From contig NZ_CP023689.1 in NCBI RefSeq assembly GCF_008704715.1, positions 1,054,001 through 1,118,000 on the forward strand: a stretch of DNA of 64,000 bases, read 5' to 3'. Below are positions 37,101 to 47,397 of this stretch, one piece after another (the first letter of the stretch is position 1; the number at the start of each line of letters is the position of its first letter). This DNA comes from Streptomyces chartreusis. GTDB lineage: Bacteria; Actinomycetota; Actinomycetes; Streptomycetales; Streptomycetaceae. Position numbers and translations under genes: made by a program. The notes under the pieces are model-generated. The model did no database searches. It saw only the letters and a program-made list of their open reading frames with translations, and was not told the origin of the DNA.

Positions 37101-40100
37101 GCAGTTGGTCCCTCACCGCCTCGGTCTGCGGGCCGTGCCCGGCGATGTCGGACTTGACGTCCTTGGTGCGCAGGTCCATGCGTGCGCACACCTCGCGCAG
37201 TTCGTCGAGGACGGCGTCCTCCCCGGAGACGACGACCGTCGCGGGCCCGTTGAGGACGGCCACGCCGACCCGTCCGGGCCAGGCGTCCAGGAGGGGTTCG
37301 ACCCGGTCGACGGGTGCGAACACCGTCATCAGGCCGCCCAGTCCGCCGAGTTCGAGCATCGTCCGGCCACGCAGGGCCACCAGCCGGGCCGCCTCCTCCA
37401 GGCTGAACGCGCCCGCCACATGGGCGGCGGCGATCTCGCCCTGCGAGTGCCCGACGACCGCCCCCGGTTCGACGCCGAGGGAGCGCCAGAGGGCGGCGAG
37501 GGAGACCATGGTGGAGAACAGGGCGGGCTGGACGACGTCTGCCCTGTGCAGTACGTCGGGGTCGGCGCCGTCGCCGCGCAGCAGGTCGACGGGCGACCAG
37601 TCGACGTAAGGGCCCAGGGCGTCGGCGCAGTCGTCGACCGTGGCGCGGAACACCCGTGAGGAGTCGTACAGTTCGCGGCCCATGCCCCACCACTGGGAGC
37701 CCTGGCCGGGGAAGACGAACACCGGTCCGGTGGCGCTGTCGGCGGCGGTGCCGCGTACGACGGCAGGGTCGGCGGTGCCGGTGGCCAGGGCGTCCAGCGA
37801 GTCGAGGAGCCCGGCGCGGTCCGGGCCGAGGACGACGGCACGGTGCTGGTGGGCGGCACGGGTCGTGGCGAGCGACCAGCCGGCCGCCGCGGGGTCGGTC
37901 TCGGGGTGGGAGCGCAGGAACCGGGCGGTGCGGGCGGCCTGTTCGGCCAGCGCGGGCACGGTCCGGGCGGAGAGGAGCAGGGGTACGTCGGGGGTCTCGA
38001 CCGGTGGGGTCACCGAACCGGCGGGCTCTGTGACGGACCGCGGAGGCGCCTGCTCCAGTACGACATGGGCGTTGGTGCCGCTGATGCCGAACGCGGACAC
38101 GGCGGCCCGGCGGGGGCATCCGGTGTCGGGCCACTCCTGGGCGGACCGCAGGAGGCGTACGGCGCCCGTGGTCCAGTCGACTCGGGTGGAGGGCGTGTCG
38201 GCGTGCAGGGTGCGCGGCGCGGTGCCGTGTTCGAGGGCCAGGACCGTCTTGATGACGCCGACCGCGCCGGCCGCCGCCTGCGTATGGCCGATGTTGGACT
38301 TCACGGACCCCAGCAGCAGGGGCCGTTCGCGGTCCTGGCCGTAGGCGGCGAGGAGTGCCTCGGCCTCGATGGGGTCGCCGAGCCGGGTGCCGGTGCCGTG
38401 CGCCTCGACGGCGTCCACGTCGGCCGGCCCGAGGCGGGCGTCGGCGAGCGCCTCGCGGATGACGCGCTGCTGGGCGGGCCCGTTGGGCGCGGTGAGCCCG
38501 TTGGAGGCGCCGTCCTGGTTCACGGCGGACCCGCGGATCACGGCCCGTACCCGATGGCCCCGGCGCCGGGCCTCGCTGAGCCGTTCCACGACGAGGAGGG
38601 CGACACCCTCGGAGTAGCCGGTGCCGTCGGCGTCCTCGGAGAACGCCTTGGAGCGGCCGTCGCGGGCGATGGCGCCCAGCCGTTGGATGCGGGCGAAGCT
38701 CGCCGAGTCGGTCATGACGGTGACCCCGCCGGCGAGGGCGAGCGCGCACTCGCCGGCGCGGACCGCGCGGACCGCCTGGTGCAGGGCGACCAGCGAGGAG
38801 GAGCAGGCGGTGTCGACGGTGACCGCGGGGCCGTTCAGGCCGAGGGTGTAGGAGACACGGCCGGACAGGGCGCTGGCGGCAAGACCGGTGGCGGCGTGGC
38901 TCTCGGCGCGTTCGGCGGAGCCGCTGACGACATGGGCGTAGTCCTGGCCGTTGCTGCCGACGAAGACTCCGGTGCGGGTGCCGCGCAGGGTCTGCGGGTC
39001 GATGCCGGCCCGCTCCACGGCCTCCCAGGCGGTCTCCAGGAGCAGCCGCTGCTGCGGGTCCATGGTGACCGCCTCGCGCGGGGAGATACCGAAGAAGGCC
39101 GCGTCGAAGTCGTGGGCGTCGTAGAGGAATCCGCCTTCGAGGCGCCCGCCGTCCGCGAACTCGGTGAGGTCCCAGCCGCGGTCGCCGGGGAAGGGGCCGA
39201 TGGCGTCGCGTTCCTCGGTGAGCAGATCCCACAGGAGCTGCGGGGAGTCGGCGCCGCCGGGCAGCCGGCAGGCCATGCCGACGATCACGACCGGGTCGTC
39301 GGCGTCATCGACGGCGGAGGCGGCTTCAGCGGTGTTGTCCTCAATGCCGGACGGTTCGGCGAGGGCGGCTTCACGGGTGCCGGTCAGGGCGGCCAGCAGG
39401 TGTGCGGCGAGTTCGCGCGGGGTGGGGTGATCGAAGACGACTCCGGCGGTGAGTGGCAGACCCGTCGCGGCGACGAGCCGGTTGCGCAGTTCAACGGCGG
39501 TGAGGGAGTCGAACCCGGAGGCCCGGAAGGCGCGGTCGGGCGGTACGTCGGCGGCCCGGCGGTGGCCCAGGGCGCCCGCGGACTCGGCGCGCACCGCGTC
39601 CAGCACGAGCGTGGTGTGTTCGGCGGGCGGTGCCGTACGCAGCCGGTCGGCCAGGGGCGTGGTGGCCGGGGCCGGGGCGGGTGCGGCGGGGTGGCCGTCG
39701 AGGACCGGGCTGCGCCGCGGGCCCGTGCGGAGTGCTGCGGCCAGGGGCTCGAGGTCGGCGACCAGGAGAGCGGGGTGGGGGTCGGAGGTGGCTTCCAGCA
39801 GGGCGGTCAGGGCCAGTTCGGGGTCGAGGCCGCCCAGGCCCGATCGTCGGCCCTGCGCGTCGTCGAGTCCGGCGGCCATGCCGGCGCCGCGCCAGGCCGC
39901 CCAGGCGATCGACACCGCGGGGAGCCCTTCGGCGCGGCGGCGGGCAGCGAGGGTGTCGAGGACGGTGTTGGCCGCCGCGTAATTGGCCTGACCGGGGTTG
40001 CCGAGGGCGCCGGACACCGATGAGAAGAGCACGAACGCCGAGAGGTCGTGGTCCCGGGTCAGCGCGTCGAGGTGCAGCGCGGCGGTGGCCTTGGCGCGGA

Positions 40101-43100
40101 AGACGTCGGCGAACCGGTCCGGGGTGAGCCGCTCCAGCACGCCGTCGTCGAGGACGCCGGCCGCGTGCACCACGGCCGTCAGCGGCCGCTCGGCGGGGAT
40201 CGCGGCGAGCAGTGCGGCGAGCGCGTCCCGGTCGGCGACGTCGCAGGCGGCGATGTCCACCTCGCAGCCGGCGGCGGCCAGTTCACGTCTCAGGTCGTCC
40301 GCACCGGGCGCGTCCGGGCCACGGCGCGAGACCAGCAACAGCCGCTCGGCACCCTCGCCGGCCAACCGACGCGCCACCTGCGCGCCGAGGCCACCGGTGC
40401 CGCCCGTGACGAGGGTCGTGCCGGCGGGACGCCAACCGGTGGCCGTCTCATCGGGCATCCGGGGCGCAGGCACTAGCCGTCGTACGAGGGCTCCGGTGGC
40501 ACGTACGGCCACTTCGTCCTCGCCGCCCTGGGCCGTGAGGGCCCCCAGTGCCAGGGCGACGGTGGGCCCGCTCGGTTCTTCGGCGGGCAGGTCGAGCAGG
40601 CCGCCCCAGCGGTCGGGTGTCTCACGGGCGGCGACCCGGCCGAGGCCCCAGAGAGCGGCTCCCGCGAGGCCATGGGCCCGGTCGGTGTCGACGGCGGCCA
40701 TCGCGTCCCGGGTCGCACACCACACGGGTGCCCGCAGTCCGGCGTCGCCGGTCGCCTGTACGGCGGTCAGCGCGGCGAGCAGCCCGGCGGGTACGTCCGC
40801 CGCGTCCGAGTCCTCGAGCGCGGTGAGGCACAGGACGCCGGCCGGCTCGGCGTCACGCAGCAGCGCGGTGAGCGTGGCGCGGTCGGCGCCGGCGGGGCAG
40901 CGGACCGGCAGGGCCGCCGTGCCGAGGGCGTCTGTGAGGGCGGTGGCCCAGGGGTCGTCGTGCTCGGGCAGCAGGACCAGCCACGGGCCGGTCGTCCCAC
41001 CCGGCGCCGGGAAGGTGTGCGGCTGCCAGTGCTCGCGGTGGCGCAGGGCGTCGAGGGCGGTCCGGCTGCGGTGCCGGGACCGCCAGGACAGCAGGGCGGG
41101 GACGACGGAGCGGACGGCGTCCTCGGTGACGCCGAGGCGGCCCGCCAGTGCGGCCGGTTCGGTGCGGCGGAGCGCCGACCACAAGTCCGTGCCGTCCGTC
41201 TCGCGGTCGGCGTGGCGGAAGGGGAAGCGGCCGCGACGGAACGGGTAGGTGGGCAGCGCGACCCGTCGGGCCCCGGTCCCGGCGAACAGGGCCGTGAAGT
41301 CGACCGGGACGCCGTGGACGTACAGCCTGGCCAGGGCCGTGACGGCGGAGTGCTCCTCGTCGGGGCCGCCGTGCAGCAGGGGTGTGACGACGGCGTCGGG
41401 CGGCAGGGTCTCCTGGGCGAGGGCCGCGAGGACACCGCCGGGGCCGACCTCCAGCCAGGCGCCGACGCCGTGCTCGGCCAGCGTGCGCACGCCGTCGGCG
41501 AAGCGGACCGTCTCGCGCAGGTGACGTACCCAGTAGTCGGGGGTGGTCAGTTCGCCGGGTTCGGCGATGCGTCCGGTGACGTTGGAGACGACGGGCAGGG
41601 CGGGTTCGGCGAAGGACAGCTCCGCGACCGCCGCACGGAAGGGGTCGAGGGCGGGGTCCATCAGCCGTGAGTGGAAGGCGTGCGACACCCGCAGGCGGCC
41701 GGTGCGGTGCCCGGCATCGGCCAGCCGGGCCGCGACCGCTTCCACGGCCTCGTCGGGGCCCGAGAGGACCACGGAACGCGGGCCGTTGACGGCTGCGAGG
41801 ACGACGCCGTCGGTGAGCAGCGGACGGACCTCGTCCTCACCGGCGGACACGGCGACCATCGCGCCGCCCGCGGGCAGGTCCTGCATCAGGCGGGCCCGCG
41901 CGGACACCAGGCGGCAGGCGTCCGCCAGGGACAGCACGCCGGCGACGTGCGCGGCGGCGATCTCGCCGACGGAGTGGCCCATGAGGTACTCGGGCCGTAC
42001 GCCCCAGGAGACCACGAGCCGGTACAGGGCGACCTCGACGGCGAACAGCGCGGGCTGCGCGAACTCCGTGCGGTGCAGGGTCTTTTCGTCGCCGGCCCAC
42101 ATCGCCGACCGCACGTTCGGGTCGAGCTCGGCGAGGACCTCGTCCAGGGCCGCTTCGAACACCGGGAAGCGGTCCGCGAGTTCGCGTCCCATGCCGAGGC
42201 GCTGGCTGCCCTGGCCGGAGAACAGGAGGGCGACGGACGGCTCGTCGCCCGCCACGGCCTCGGCGAGCGGCGGGGCGTCCGGGGCCGAGCCGAGCAGCAC
42301 GGCCCGGTGCTCGAAGGAGGACCGTCCGGTGGCCAGTGAGTGGCCGACGTCGAGCGGGTCGAGCCCGGCGGCCCGTTCGCGGACGCGGGTGATGTGGTCG
42401 GTGAGGGCTTCGGCGGTGCGGGCGGACAGGGGCCAGGGCACCGCGTGTGCGGGCGACGACGGCGCATGGGCCGGTTCGGGTGTCGGTTCAGGCACGTGGG
42501 CCGGTTCCGGCTCGGGAGCCGCCTCCAGGACCACGTGGGCGTTGGTGCCGCTGATGCCGAACGCGGACACGGCGGCCCGCCGGGGGCGGCCGGTGCGGGG
42601 CCAGTCGGCGGACTGGCGCAGCAGTTCGACACGGCCCGCGGTCCACTCGACGGCGTCGGTGGGGTCGTCCGCGTGCAGCGTGCGGGGCAGCCTGCCGTGC
42701 CGCATCGCGAGCACCGTCTTGATGACGCCGGCGACGCCCGCGGCGGCCTGGGTGTGCCCGATGTTGGACTTCAACGAGCCGAGCAGCAGGGGCCGTTCGC
42801 GGTCCTGGCCGTAGGTGGCGAGGAGCGCGGACGCCTCGACGGGGTCGCCGAGCCGGGTGCCGGTGCCGTGCGCCTCGACGGCGTCGACGTCGGCGGGATC
42901 GAGTCCGGCGGCGGCGAGTGCCTGCCGGATGACCTGCTGCTGGGCGCGGCCGCTGGGGGCGGTCAGGCCGTTGGAGGCGCCGTCGGAGTTGACGGCGGTG
43001 CCCCGTACCAGCGCCAGGACACGGTGCCCGTGACGGCGTGCGTCGGACAGGCGCTCCACGACGAGTACGGCGACGCCCTCGGACCAGCCGGTGCCGTCGG

Positions 43101-43896
43101 CGTCCGCGGAGAACGCCTTGCAGCGGCCGTCGGGGGCGAGTCCGCCCTGCCTGCTGAACTCGGTGAACACGGCCGGGTCGGAGAGCACGGTGACGCCGCC
43201 GACGACGGCGAGTTCGCTCTCGCCGGTCCGCAGGGCCTGGACGGCGGTGTGCAGGGCGACCAGGGAGGAGGAGCAGGCGGTGTCGAGGGTCAGGGCCGGG
43301 CCCTCGAGGCCGAGGACGTAGGCGAGCCGCCCGGACAGGACGCTGGACGCGGTGCCGGTCATGACGTGTCCGGCGCCGTCGCCGGGTCCGGGGCGGCCGG
43401 AGTCCCACTGGTAGGTGCCCGCGTACACGCCGGTGCGGCTGCCGCGCAGGGACTGCGGGTCGATGCCGGCGTTCTCCAGGGCCTCCCAGGCGACTTCGAG
43501 GAACAGCCGCTGCTGCGGGTCCATGGTGGCGGCCTCGCGGGGCGAGATCCCGAAGAACTCCGCGTCGAAGGCGTCGGCGCCGTCGAGGAACCCGCCCCCG
43601 CGGGCGGTGCTGCCGGCGAGCAGTGCGGGCAGGTCCCAGCCGCGGTCGGCGGGGAACGCGGTGACGGCGTCCCGGCCGGTGTCGACGAGCCGCCACAGGT
43701 CGTCCGGCGAGGTGACGTCCCCCGGTAGGCGGCAGCCCATGCCGACGACGGCGACGGGGTCGTCGCCCGGCGTTCCGGGGGCACGGTCCGACTCCAGTTC
43801 CTCGATGCGCCGGTGGGCACGGCGCAGCTCCGCCGTGACCCGTCGGAGGTAGTCGACGACTGTGTCCTGCTGCTCTTCCTGCACGGGATGTCCCAT
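34102..43896 (-). CDS. Type I PKS, two KR-only extension modules
   Basis: A 3264-aa synthase with two KS-AT-KR-ACP modules. The N-terminal helix [21 protein letters not shown] is a class-1 docking head suited to the loading protein's tail. The C-terminus ([14 protein letters not shown], then [12 protein letters not shown]) is a different docking class that should match the tetraene PKS head. Module 1 takes malonyl-CoA and gives a B-type hydroxyl. Module 2 has an atypical AT (IAGH signature) and an A-type KR (no LDD, Trp in [11 protein letters not shown]). Module 2 also carries an in-frame Streptomyces repeat and a tandemly expanded linker before its KR. The start is uncertain: the ATG at 43896 lacks a clear ribosome site, while the GTG at 43884 has GGGA six bases before it. 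It lies 96 bases after the loading gene, in the same apparent operon. Confidence 0.94.
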   Translation of the reverse strand: MGHPVQEEQQDTVVDYLRRVTAELRRAHRRIEELESDRAPGTPGDDPVAVVGMGCRLPGDVTSPDDLWRLVDTGRDAVTAFPADRGWDLPALLAGSTARGGGFLDGADAFDAEFFGISPREAATMDPQQRLFLEVAWEALENAGIDPQSLRGSRTGVYAGTYQWDSGRPGPGDGAGHVMTGTASSVLSGRLAYVLGLEGPALTLDTACSSSLVALHTAVQALRTGESELAVVGGVTVLSDPAVFTEFSRQGGLAPDGRCKAFSADADGTGWSEGVAVLVVERLSDARRHGHRVLALVRGTAVNSDGASNGLTAPSGRAQQQVIRQALAAAGLDPADVDAVEAHGTGTRLGDPVEASALLATYGQDRERPLLLGSLKSNIGHTQAAAGVAGVIKTVLAMRHGRLPRTLHADDPTDAVEWTAGRVELLRQSADWPRTGRPRRAAVSAFGISGTNAHVVLEAAPEPEPAHVPEPTPEPAHAPSSPAHAVPWPLSARTAEALTDHITRVRERAAGLDPLDVGHSLATGRSSFEHRAVLLGSAPDAPPLAEAVAGDEPSVALLFSGQGSQRLGMGRELADRFPVFEAALDEVLAELDPNVRSAMWAGDEKTLHRTEFAQPALFAVEVALYRLVVSWGVRPEYLMGHSVGEIAAAHVAGVLSLADACRLVSARARLMQDLPAGGAMVAVSAGEDEVRPLLTDGVVLAAVNGPRSVVLSGPDEAVEAVAARLADAGHRTGRLRVSHAFHSRLMDPALDPFRAAVAELSFAEPALPVVSNVTGRIAEPGELTTPDYWVRHLRETVRFADGVRTLAEHGVGAWLEVGPGGVLAALAQETLPPDAVVTPLLHGGPDEEHSAVTALARLYVHGVPVDFTALFAGTGARRVALPTYPFRRGRFPFRHADRETDGTDLWSALRRTEPAALAGRLGVTEDAVRSVVPALLSWRSRHRSRTALDALRHREHWQPHTFPAPGGTTGPWLVLLPEHDDPWATALTDALGTAALPVRCPAGADRATLTALLRDAEPAGVLCLTALEDSDAADVPAGLLAALTAVQATGDAGLRAPVWCATRDAMAAVDTDRAHGLAGAALWGLGRVAARETPDRWGGLLDLPAEEPSGPTVALALGALTAQGGEDEVAVRATGALVRRLVPAPRMPDETATGWRPAGTTLVTGGTGGLGAQVARRLAGEGAERLLLVSRRGPDAPGADDLRRELAAAGCEVDIAACDVADRDALAALLAAIPAERPLTAVVHAAGVLDDGVLERLTPDRFADVFRAKATAALHLDALTRDHDLSAFVLFSSVSGALGNPGQANYAAANTVLDTLAARRRAEGLPAVSIAWAAWRGAGMAAGLDDAQGRRSGLGGLDPELALTALLEATSDPHPALLVADLEPLAAALRTGPRRSPVLDGHPAAPAPAPATTPLADRLRTAPPAEHTTLVLDAVRAESAGALGHRRAADVPPDRAFRASGFDSLTAVELRNRLVAATGLPLTAGVVFDHPTPRELAAHLLAALTGTREAALAEPSGIEDNTAEAASAVDDADDPVVIVGMACRLPGGADSPQLLWDLLTEERDAIGPFPGDRGWDLTEFADGGRLEGGFLYDAHDFDAAFFGISPREAVTMDPQQRLLLETAWEAVERAGIDPQTLRGTRTGVFVGSNGQDYAHVVSGSAERAESHAATGLAASALSGRVSYTLGLNGPAVTVDTACSSSLVALHQAVRAVRAGECALALAGGVTVMTDSASFARIQRLGAIARDGRSKAFSEDADGTGYSEGVALLVVERLSEARRRGHRVRAVIRGSAVNQDGASNGLTAPNGPAQQRVIREALADARLGPADVDAVEAHGTGTRLGDPIEAEALLAAYGQDRERPLLLGSVKSNIGHTQAAAGAVGVIKTVLALEHGTAPRTLHADTPSTRVDWTTGAVRLLRSAQEWPDTGCPRRAAVSAFGISGTNAHVVLEQAPPRSVTEPAGSVTPPVETPDVPLLLSARTVPALAEQAARTARFLRSHPETDPAAAGWSLATTRAAHQHRAVVLGPDRAGLLDSLDALATGTADPAVVRGTAADSATGPVFVFPGQGSQWWGMGRELYDSSRVFRATVDDCADALGPYVDWSPVDLLRGDGADPDVLHRADVVQPALFSTMVSLAALWRSLGVEPGAVVGHSQGEIAAAHVAGAFSLEEAARLVALRGRTMLELGGLGGLMTVFAPVDRVEPLLDAWPGRVGVAVLNGPATVVVSGEDAVLDELREVCARMDLRTKDVKSDIAGHGPQTEAVRDQLLSVLGELSPRPARVPFYSTVTGGRLDTTALDAGYWYRNLRQTVRMEAATRALLAAGHRVFVESSPHPVLAGAIGETCEAAGAEDAVVLGSVRRQAGDARTFLLSAAGGWAAGLPVDWRPCFPSAARSEPAVELPTYPFQRRRYWPTADTAPVRSGSGEDSAFWDLVDDADAVGLAAETGAGEPELAAVLPALADWRQRSRRRALAASWSYRDAWHPLATGRPAQSAAGGRPSSAGASGPVAQFPAPLRGADQRLVVVPATHADDPWVTTVVRALGPGTTRIEVYPATADRTSMAAVLPTQPGVVVSLLGLAEDPADVRHPAVPVGLAATVALLQALADRPAGPRLWCLTREAVAAVPGDLVRHPAQGTLWGFGRVAALEHPALWGGLADLPDTVDTHCGTLLATLLTADTPEDQLALRASGAYARRLVAAGEPTAVKSGRTGRTAADTGGTSVTGDTGRRLDAAGEAGAAEPMPTGGTAADTGGTSVTGGTGRRLDAAGEAGADEAMPTGGTKSPLLPAGESSAANPRRTSRTVLVPGGTASDTGHRPAPAREPSAANPWRTSGTVLVTGGTGALGSRLAHWAVARGAAHVLLLSRRGPDAPGADTLAKQLAELGARVTVAACDIADRDALAAHLDALPAEQPLTAVVHAAGVSDGDSDTTALTPDTLQTLLSAKLLGARHLHELTAGRDLDAFVLFSSGAASWGSGGQPAYAAANAYLDALAAHRRAAGLPATSVAWGAWGETGMATEPGLAAELARRGVHPMDPATALAALQRALDEDVSGLTVTATDWAAFLPAFTAARPSSLLSELARATDPGPADTPEPEDGPGLRDRLAELPDVERTRLLLDLVRTEAAATLGHSGADAVPAERALRDLGFDSVSAVDLRNRLKAVTGLALPASLVFDHPNATAVAAHLRTELFPDAPAATDAGDDPDAAVRAALAAVPPARLRKAGLLELILQLADGDPATTDAPTGGSDAHDLDALDGESLLRLAAETTSD
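35391..35830 (-). repeat. In-frame tandem repeats before the KR of module 2
   Basis: Two nearly identical 102-bp units (about 35570-35670 and 35671-35772) encode a Gly/Thr/Ala-rich 34-residue stretch beginning [10 protein letters not shown]. Two further related units of about 98 bp (from 35391 and 35487) each contain a copy of the strand that precedes the KR nucleotide site: the functional one reads [14 protein letters not shown], the decayed one [16 protein letters not shown] degenerate edge unit begins RRLVAAGEP. The reading frame is kept throughout. Confidence 0.88.
36353..36413. repeat. Streptomyces-type stem-loop repeat, copy inside a PKS gene
   Basis: GCGCCCC-GAA-GGGGCGC followed by GGGGAACTGCGCGACC and a tail, matching the intergenic copy at 3289-3349 with only scattered substitutions. 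Here it lies in frame in the KR structural region of module 2, where the antisense reading encodes [18 protein letters not shown]. Confidence 0.85.
39390..43765 (-). other. Module 1 of two-module PKS: KS-AT(malonyl)-KR(B-type)-ACP
   Basis: KS Cys 208 (LDTACSSSL), AT Ser 642 in GHSVGE and HAFH at 739-742, KR site near 1165 with VLDD, ACP Ser 1464. It should give a malonyl-derived beta-hydroxy unit. If the upstream protein is the loading module, this is the first extension step. Confidence 0.88.
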
Positions 43897-43992
43897 CGCG
43901 TCGGCGGGGGCGTACGTGGCCTGCGGGTGGGGGGTGGCCCGCTGAGGTCGCTGGCTTTCCGGGGATGTGGGGGTGCCGCTCCGGGGCGCCGG

Positions 43993-46900
43993 TCAGCGGA
44001 CCGGGAACTCCTTGTCGATCGGGAACTCCTGGTCGATGAGGTCCAGGAGCCGGTCGACGGGGGCGGCGGCGATGTCGGCGGCCTCCGCCGTGGGATGACC
44101 TGCGGCGCCGTCGCCGTCGCCGCCGCCGTTGGCGCGGCCGGCCGGGGCGCGCCGGCCCAGGTCGTTCAGCAGGGCTTCCAGGCGGCGTACGGCGCGCCGG
44201 CGCTCGGGGTGGTTCCCGGGCAGGTCGCGCAGTGCCTGTTCGAAGCCGGTCGGCCAGTCGGGCAGCGGGAGCGGCTGCTCGTCGAGGTGTTCGGCGAGCC
44301 GGGCGGCGAGCGCGGCCGGGGTGGGCCGGTCGTAGAACAGGGTGGTCGGCAGGTCGAGTCCGGTGGCCTTGCCCAGGCGCACTCGCAGTTCGGTCTCGGC
44401 GTAGGAGTCGAGGCCCAGGGAGCGCAGGGCGGTGCGGGGTTCGACGCGGCCGGGGTCGGCGTGCCCGAGGGCGGCGGCGGCCTCGACCCGGATCAGGGTG
44501 AGCAGTGCGCGGACCCTGCGGGGGCCGGTGAGGGCCCGCAGGGCGTCGGGTTCGCCTGTCGGCCGGTCCGCCGGGGTGGGCAGGGGCGTGCGGGCCCGGT
44601 CCGCCGGGGTGGGCCAGTGGCGTTCGCGCTGGAAGGGGTATGTCGGCAGTTCGGTGCGGCGGGCGCCGGTGCCGGTGAACAGGGCGGGCCAGTGCACGTC
44701 GCTGCCGGTGACGTGGAGCCGGGCGAGCGCGGTGAGCAGGGCCGTCTCGGGGTCGGTGCCGGCTCGCTGGGCGGCGACCGTCACCACGCCGCTCCACGCG
44801 AGCAGTTCGACGGTGCTCGCGGTGAGGGCGGCGTCCGTGCCCACTTCGAGGAACGTGTGCACGCCCGCGTCGCGCAGGGCGGTGACGGCGTCGGCGAACC
44901 GTACGGTGGCGCCGGCCTGGCCGCTCCAGTGTGCGGGTGAGGCGAGGTCGGTATCGGTGACGCGGGCGCCGGTCAGGGTGGACACGACCGGGATGCGCGG
45001 GGTGCGCGGTTCGAGGCCGGCCAGGTCCCTGCGGAAGGCGTCGAGCGCGTCGGCCACGAGCGGGGAGTGCAGCCCGTGCGGGGCCGGGAGGGCGGTGGTG
45101 GCGTGCCCTTCGTTCGCCAAGGCGTCGGCGACACGGGCGACTTCACTCGCCGCGCCGGACAGCACGAGCCGGTCGGGGCCGTCGACGGCCGCGACACCGA
45201 CGCCCGCGGTGAGCAGCGGTGCCACCTCGGCCTCGGTGGCGCGTACGGCGACGGTGGCGGCGGTGCCGAGCCGCTCGGCCAGCCGGACCCGGGCGGCGAC
45301 GACCCGGCAGGCGTCGGTGAGGGACAGCGCACCGGCGGCATGCGCGGCGGCGACCTCGCCGAGCCCGTGCCCGACGACGTGGGTGGGAGTCCGGCCGAGG
45401 GATTCCAGCAGCCGGTACAGGGCGATCTCGTGGGCGAACAGGAGGGGTTCGGCCTGCGCGACGAAGGCCTGCTCGCCCGCCGAGATCTCCCGCTCACCCC
45501 CCACGAGGTCGCGCAGTGGTTCGGCCAGCAGACCGTCGAACGCCTCGCGTACGGCGGCGAAGGCGCGCGCGAACACCGGGAACCGTGCGGCGAGGGTGCC
45601 GGTCCGTGCGGCGTGCGGGGTGCCGCGTCCGGCGAACAGGACGGCGGACAGGCCGCGTTCGGCGACGCAGCGGGCGGCGGTGGGCGTGCCGTCGGCGGAG
45701 GCCAGCAGGACGGTGCGGTGCGGCAGCGCGGTGGCCCGGCCGGTGGCCAGCGAGTGGGCGATGTCGGCGCGGGCCCGGTCGTCGGCGGGGTCCAGCCGGC
45801 GCAGCCGGGCGACGGCGGCGTCCAGGGCGTTCGCCGACCGTGCGGAGACCACCCAGGGCACGATGTGCGGACTCCTGTCGGGCTGCTCGGCCGGTAGGGG
45901 TGCGGGCGGTGCCTGTTCGAGGACGACGTGGGCGTTGCTGCCGCCGATCCCGAAGGAGGAGACCGCGGCGCGGCGCGGCCTTCCGGTGGCGGGCCAGTCG
46001 GTGGGCTCGCTCAGCAGCCGCGCCGACCCCGCGTTCCAGTCGACGGCCGGGGTCGGCTCCGACAGGTGCGGGGTGGCGGGCAGGACGCCGTGCCGCAGGG
46101 CGAGGACGGTCTTGATGAGCCCTGCGATGCCCGCGGCGGCCTGGGCGTGGCCGAGGTTGGCCTTCACGGAGCCTATGAGCAGCGGGTGTTCGCGATCGCG
46201 TCCGTAGGTGGCGAGGAGTGCCTCGGCCTCCACGGGGTCGCCGACGCGGGTGCCGGTGCCGTGTGCCTCCACGGCGTCGACGTCGCCGGTGCCGAGCCCC
46301 GCGTCGTGCAGCGCCAGGGCGATCAGCTCGCGCTGGGCGGTGCCGCTCGGCGCGGTCAGCCGGTCGGTGGCGCCGTCGGCGTTGACGGCGGTGCCGCGGA
46401 CGAGGGCGAGCACGGGGTGGCCGTTCAGCCGGGCGTCGGAGAGGCGTTCCAGGACGAGGACGCCGACGCCCTCGGCCCAGGCGGTGCCGTCGGCGTCGGC
46501 GGAGAACGGCTTGCAGCGGCCGTCGGGGGCGAGGCCGCCCTGCCTGGCGTAGCCGACGAGGCTGCGGGGCGTGGACAGCACGTTGGCGCCGCCCGCCAGG
46601 GCGAGGGTGCACTCCCCGGCACGCAGAGCCCGTACCGCGCAGTGCAGGGCGGTCAGCGAGGAGGAGGACGCGGTGTCGAGGCTGAGCGCGGGGCCGCGCA
46701 GTCCGAGGACGTGGGCGAGACGGCCGGAGGCGACGCCGGGCGCGGTGCCGGTGACGGTGCCCGCTGCCATGTCGTCGGCGGCCCGCGCGGTGACCAGGGC
46801 GTAGTCCTCGCCGCTGACGCCGACGTAGACGCCGGTGCGGGTGCCGTGCAGTGACAGCGGGTCGATGCCGGCCCGCTCCACGGCCTCCCAGGCGGTCTCC

Positions 46901-47226
46901 AGCAGCAGCCGCTGCTGGGGGTCGGTGGCGACGGCCTCGCGGGGCGAGAGTCCGAAGAAGCCGGCGTCGAAGTCGGCGACGCCGTCGAGGAATCCGCCGC
47001 GCCGGGGCACGGCGGCCCGGTCCGGCGCGTCGAGGGCGTCCGGGTCCCAGCCCCGGTCGGCGGGCAGCGGGCCGATGGCGTCACGGCCGGCGAGGAGCAG
47101 TTCCCACAGCCCCTCGGGGTCGGTGATCCCGCCGGGCAGTCGGCAGGCCATGGCGACGACCGCGACCGGCTCGGCGGCGACGGGGTCGTGCAGGTCGAAG
47201 AACTCCAGTCCGGACAGGATGGTCAT
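43993..47226 (-). CDS. Putative PKS loading protein: KS(Ser)-AT(inactive)-ACP
   Basis: A 1077-aa single-module protein with KS about 25-450, AT about 520-830, ACP about 905-980 and a C-terminal docking tail (VDRLLDLIDQEF). The KS active-site Cys is Ser187 (LDTASSSSL), while both catalytic His motifs (EAHGTGT, NLGHA) remain; Ser-type KS domains are known from polyene loading modules such as NysA. The AT has lost its nucleophile: GHGLGE with Gly621 instead of GHSxGE. Its GQGxQ site is degraded to GRGTP, and HAFH is replaced by HGLH (717-720). The ACP keeps Ser941 (GLDSYAETEL). It therefore cannot extend and probably cannot load malonyl itself; priming in trans of the ACP is inferred. I chose the ATG at 47226 because GGAGG precedes it by nine bases; the frame runs a little further upstream past that site. 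Confidence 0.92.
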   Translation of the reverse strand: MTILSGLEFFDLHDPVAAEPVAVVAMACRLPGGITDPEGLWELLLAGRDAIGPLPADRGWDPDALDAPDRAAVPRRGGFLDGVADFDAGFFGLSPREAVATDPQQRLLLETAWEAVERAGIDPLSLHGTRTGVYVGVSGEDYALVTARAADDMAAGTVTGTAPGVASGRLAHVLGLRGPALSLDTASSSSLTALHCAVRALRAGECTLALAGGANVLSTPRSLVGYARQGGLAPDGRCKPFSADADGTAWAEGVGVLVLERLSDARLNGHPVLALVRGTAVNADGATDRLTAPSGTAQRELIALALHDAGLGTGDVDAVEAHGTGTRVGDPVEAEALLATYGRDREHPLLIGSVKANLGHAQAAAGIAGLIKTVLALRHGVLPATPHLSEPTPAVDWNAGSARLLSEPTDWPATGRPRRAAVSSFGIGGSNAHVVLEQAPPAPLPAEQPDRSPHIVPWVVSARSANALDAAVARLRRLDPADDRARADIAHSLATGRATALPHRTVLLASADGTPTAARCVAERGLSAVLFAGRGTPHAARTGTLAARFPVFARAFAAVREAFDGLLAEPLRDLVGGEREISAGEQAFVAQAEPLLFAHEIALYRLLESLGRTPTHVVGHGLGEVAAAHAAGALSLTDACRVVAARVRLAERLGTAATVAVRATEAEVAPLLTAGVGVAAVDGPDRLVLSGAASEVARVADALANEGHATTALPAPHGLHSPLVADALDAFRRDLAGLEPRTPRIPVVSTLTGARVTDTDLASPAHWSGQAGATVRFADAVTALRDAGVHTFLEVGTDAALTASTVELLAWSGVVTVAAQRAGTDPETALLTALARLHVTGSDVHWPALFTGTGARRTELPTYPFQRERHWPTPADRARTPLPTPADRPTGEPDALRALTGPRRVRALLTLIRVEAAAALGHADPGRVEPRTALRSLGLDSYAETELRVRLGKATGLDLPTTLFYDRPTPAALAARLAEHLDEQPLPLPDWPTGFEQALRDLPGNHPERRRAVRRLEALLNDLGRRAPAGRANGGGDGDGAAGHPTAEAADIAAAPVDRLLDLIDQEFPIDKEFPVR

Positions 47227-47344
47227 GCCGCACCGCCTCCGATGGTCCAAACACTCAGCGAGACTGTTGTGGAAGGTAGGTCGGGGGGCTCTCGGTTTTC
47301 CTTAGACCTGTGGGCCGCCGCCCGGTGCCTTCCAGGGCATGGCG
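47227..47344 (-). promoter_or_regulatory. Likely promoter region for the loading-module operon
   Basis: This 118-base segment between the hairpin after the thioesterase PKS and the loading-protein start is the only obvious place for a promoter driving the loading, two-module and tetraene PKS genes and the exporter. The stretch around 47255-47310 is less GC-rich. No certain promoter hexamers were identified. Confidence 0.4.
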
Positions 47345-47381
47345 CGTCCGCGCACGGCACCTGTCGTGCCGTGCGCGGACG
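47345..47381 (-). terminator. Perfect 16-bp hairpin terminator after the thioesterase PKS
   Basis: CGTCCGCGCACGGCAC (47345-47360) and GTGCCGTGCGCGGACG (47366-47381) are exact inverse complements around the 5-base loop CTGTC, 16 bases beyond the PKS stop codon. There is no U-tract. The very stable stem and its position argue for transcription termination here. Confidence 0.85.
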
Positions 47382-47397
47382 TGCGTGCGGGTGCGGG

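Larger units (their letters stand above)
34350..39302 (-). other. Module 2 of two-module PKS: KS-AT(unusual)-KR(A-type)-ACP
   Basis: KS Cys 1698. The AT has GHSQGE (Ser2151) and IAGH at 2251-2254, neither malonyl (HAFH) nor methylmalonyl (YASH). An xAGH signature is associated with larger extenders such as ethylmalonyl-CoA, so a branched or modified extender is predicted. The KR lacks LDD and has a Trp before the catalytic Tyr, so an L-configured (A-type) alcohol is expected. ACP Ser is 3144. Confidence 0.85.

Noticed and set aside
34350..39302. Assigning the IAGH AT firmly to methoxymalonyl-ACP or ethylmalonyl-CoA.
   Set aside because: I cannot check the signature against a curated set, and no genes for either extender are in the window, so only 'unusual extender' is claimed.
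43897..43992. Search for a promoter or terminator between the loading protein and the two-module PKS.
   Set aside because: The 96-base gap holds G-rich runs but no convincing hairpin or promoter; cotranscription is the simpler reading.
47227..47250. Eight extra N-terminal residues on the loading protein from a TTG at 47250.
   Set aside because: The strong GGAGG ribosome site lies inside this stretch, just ahead of the ATG at 47226.
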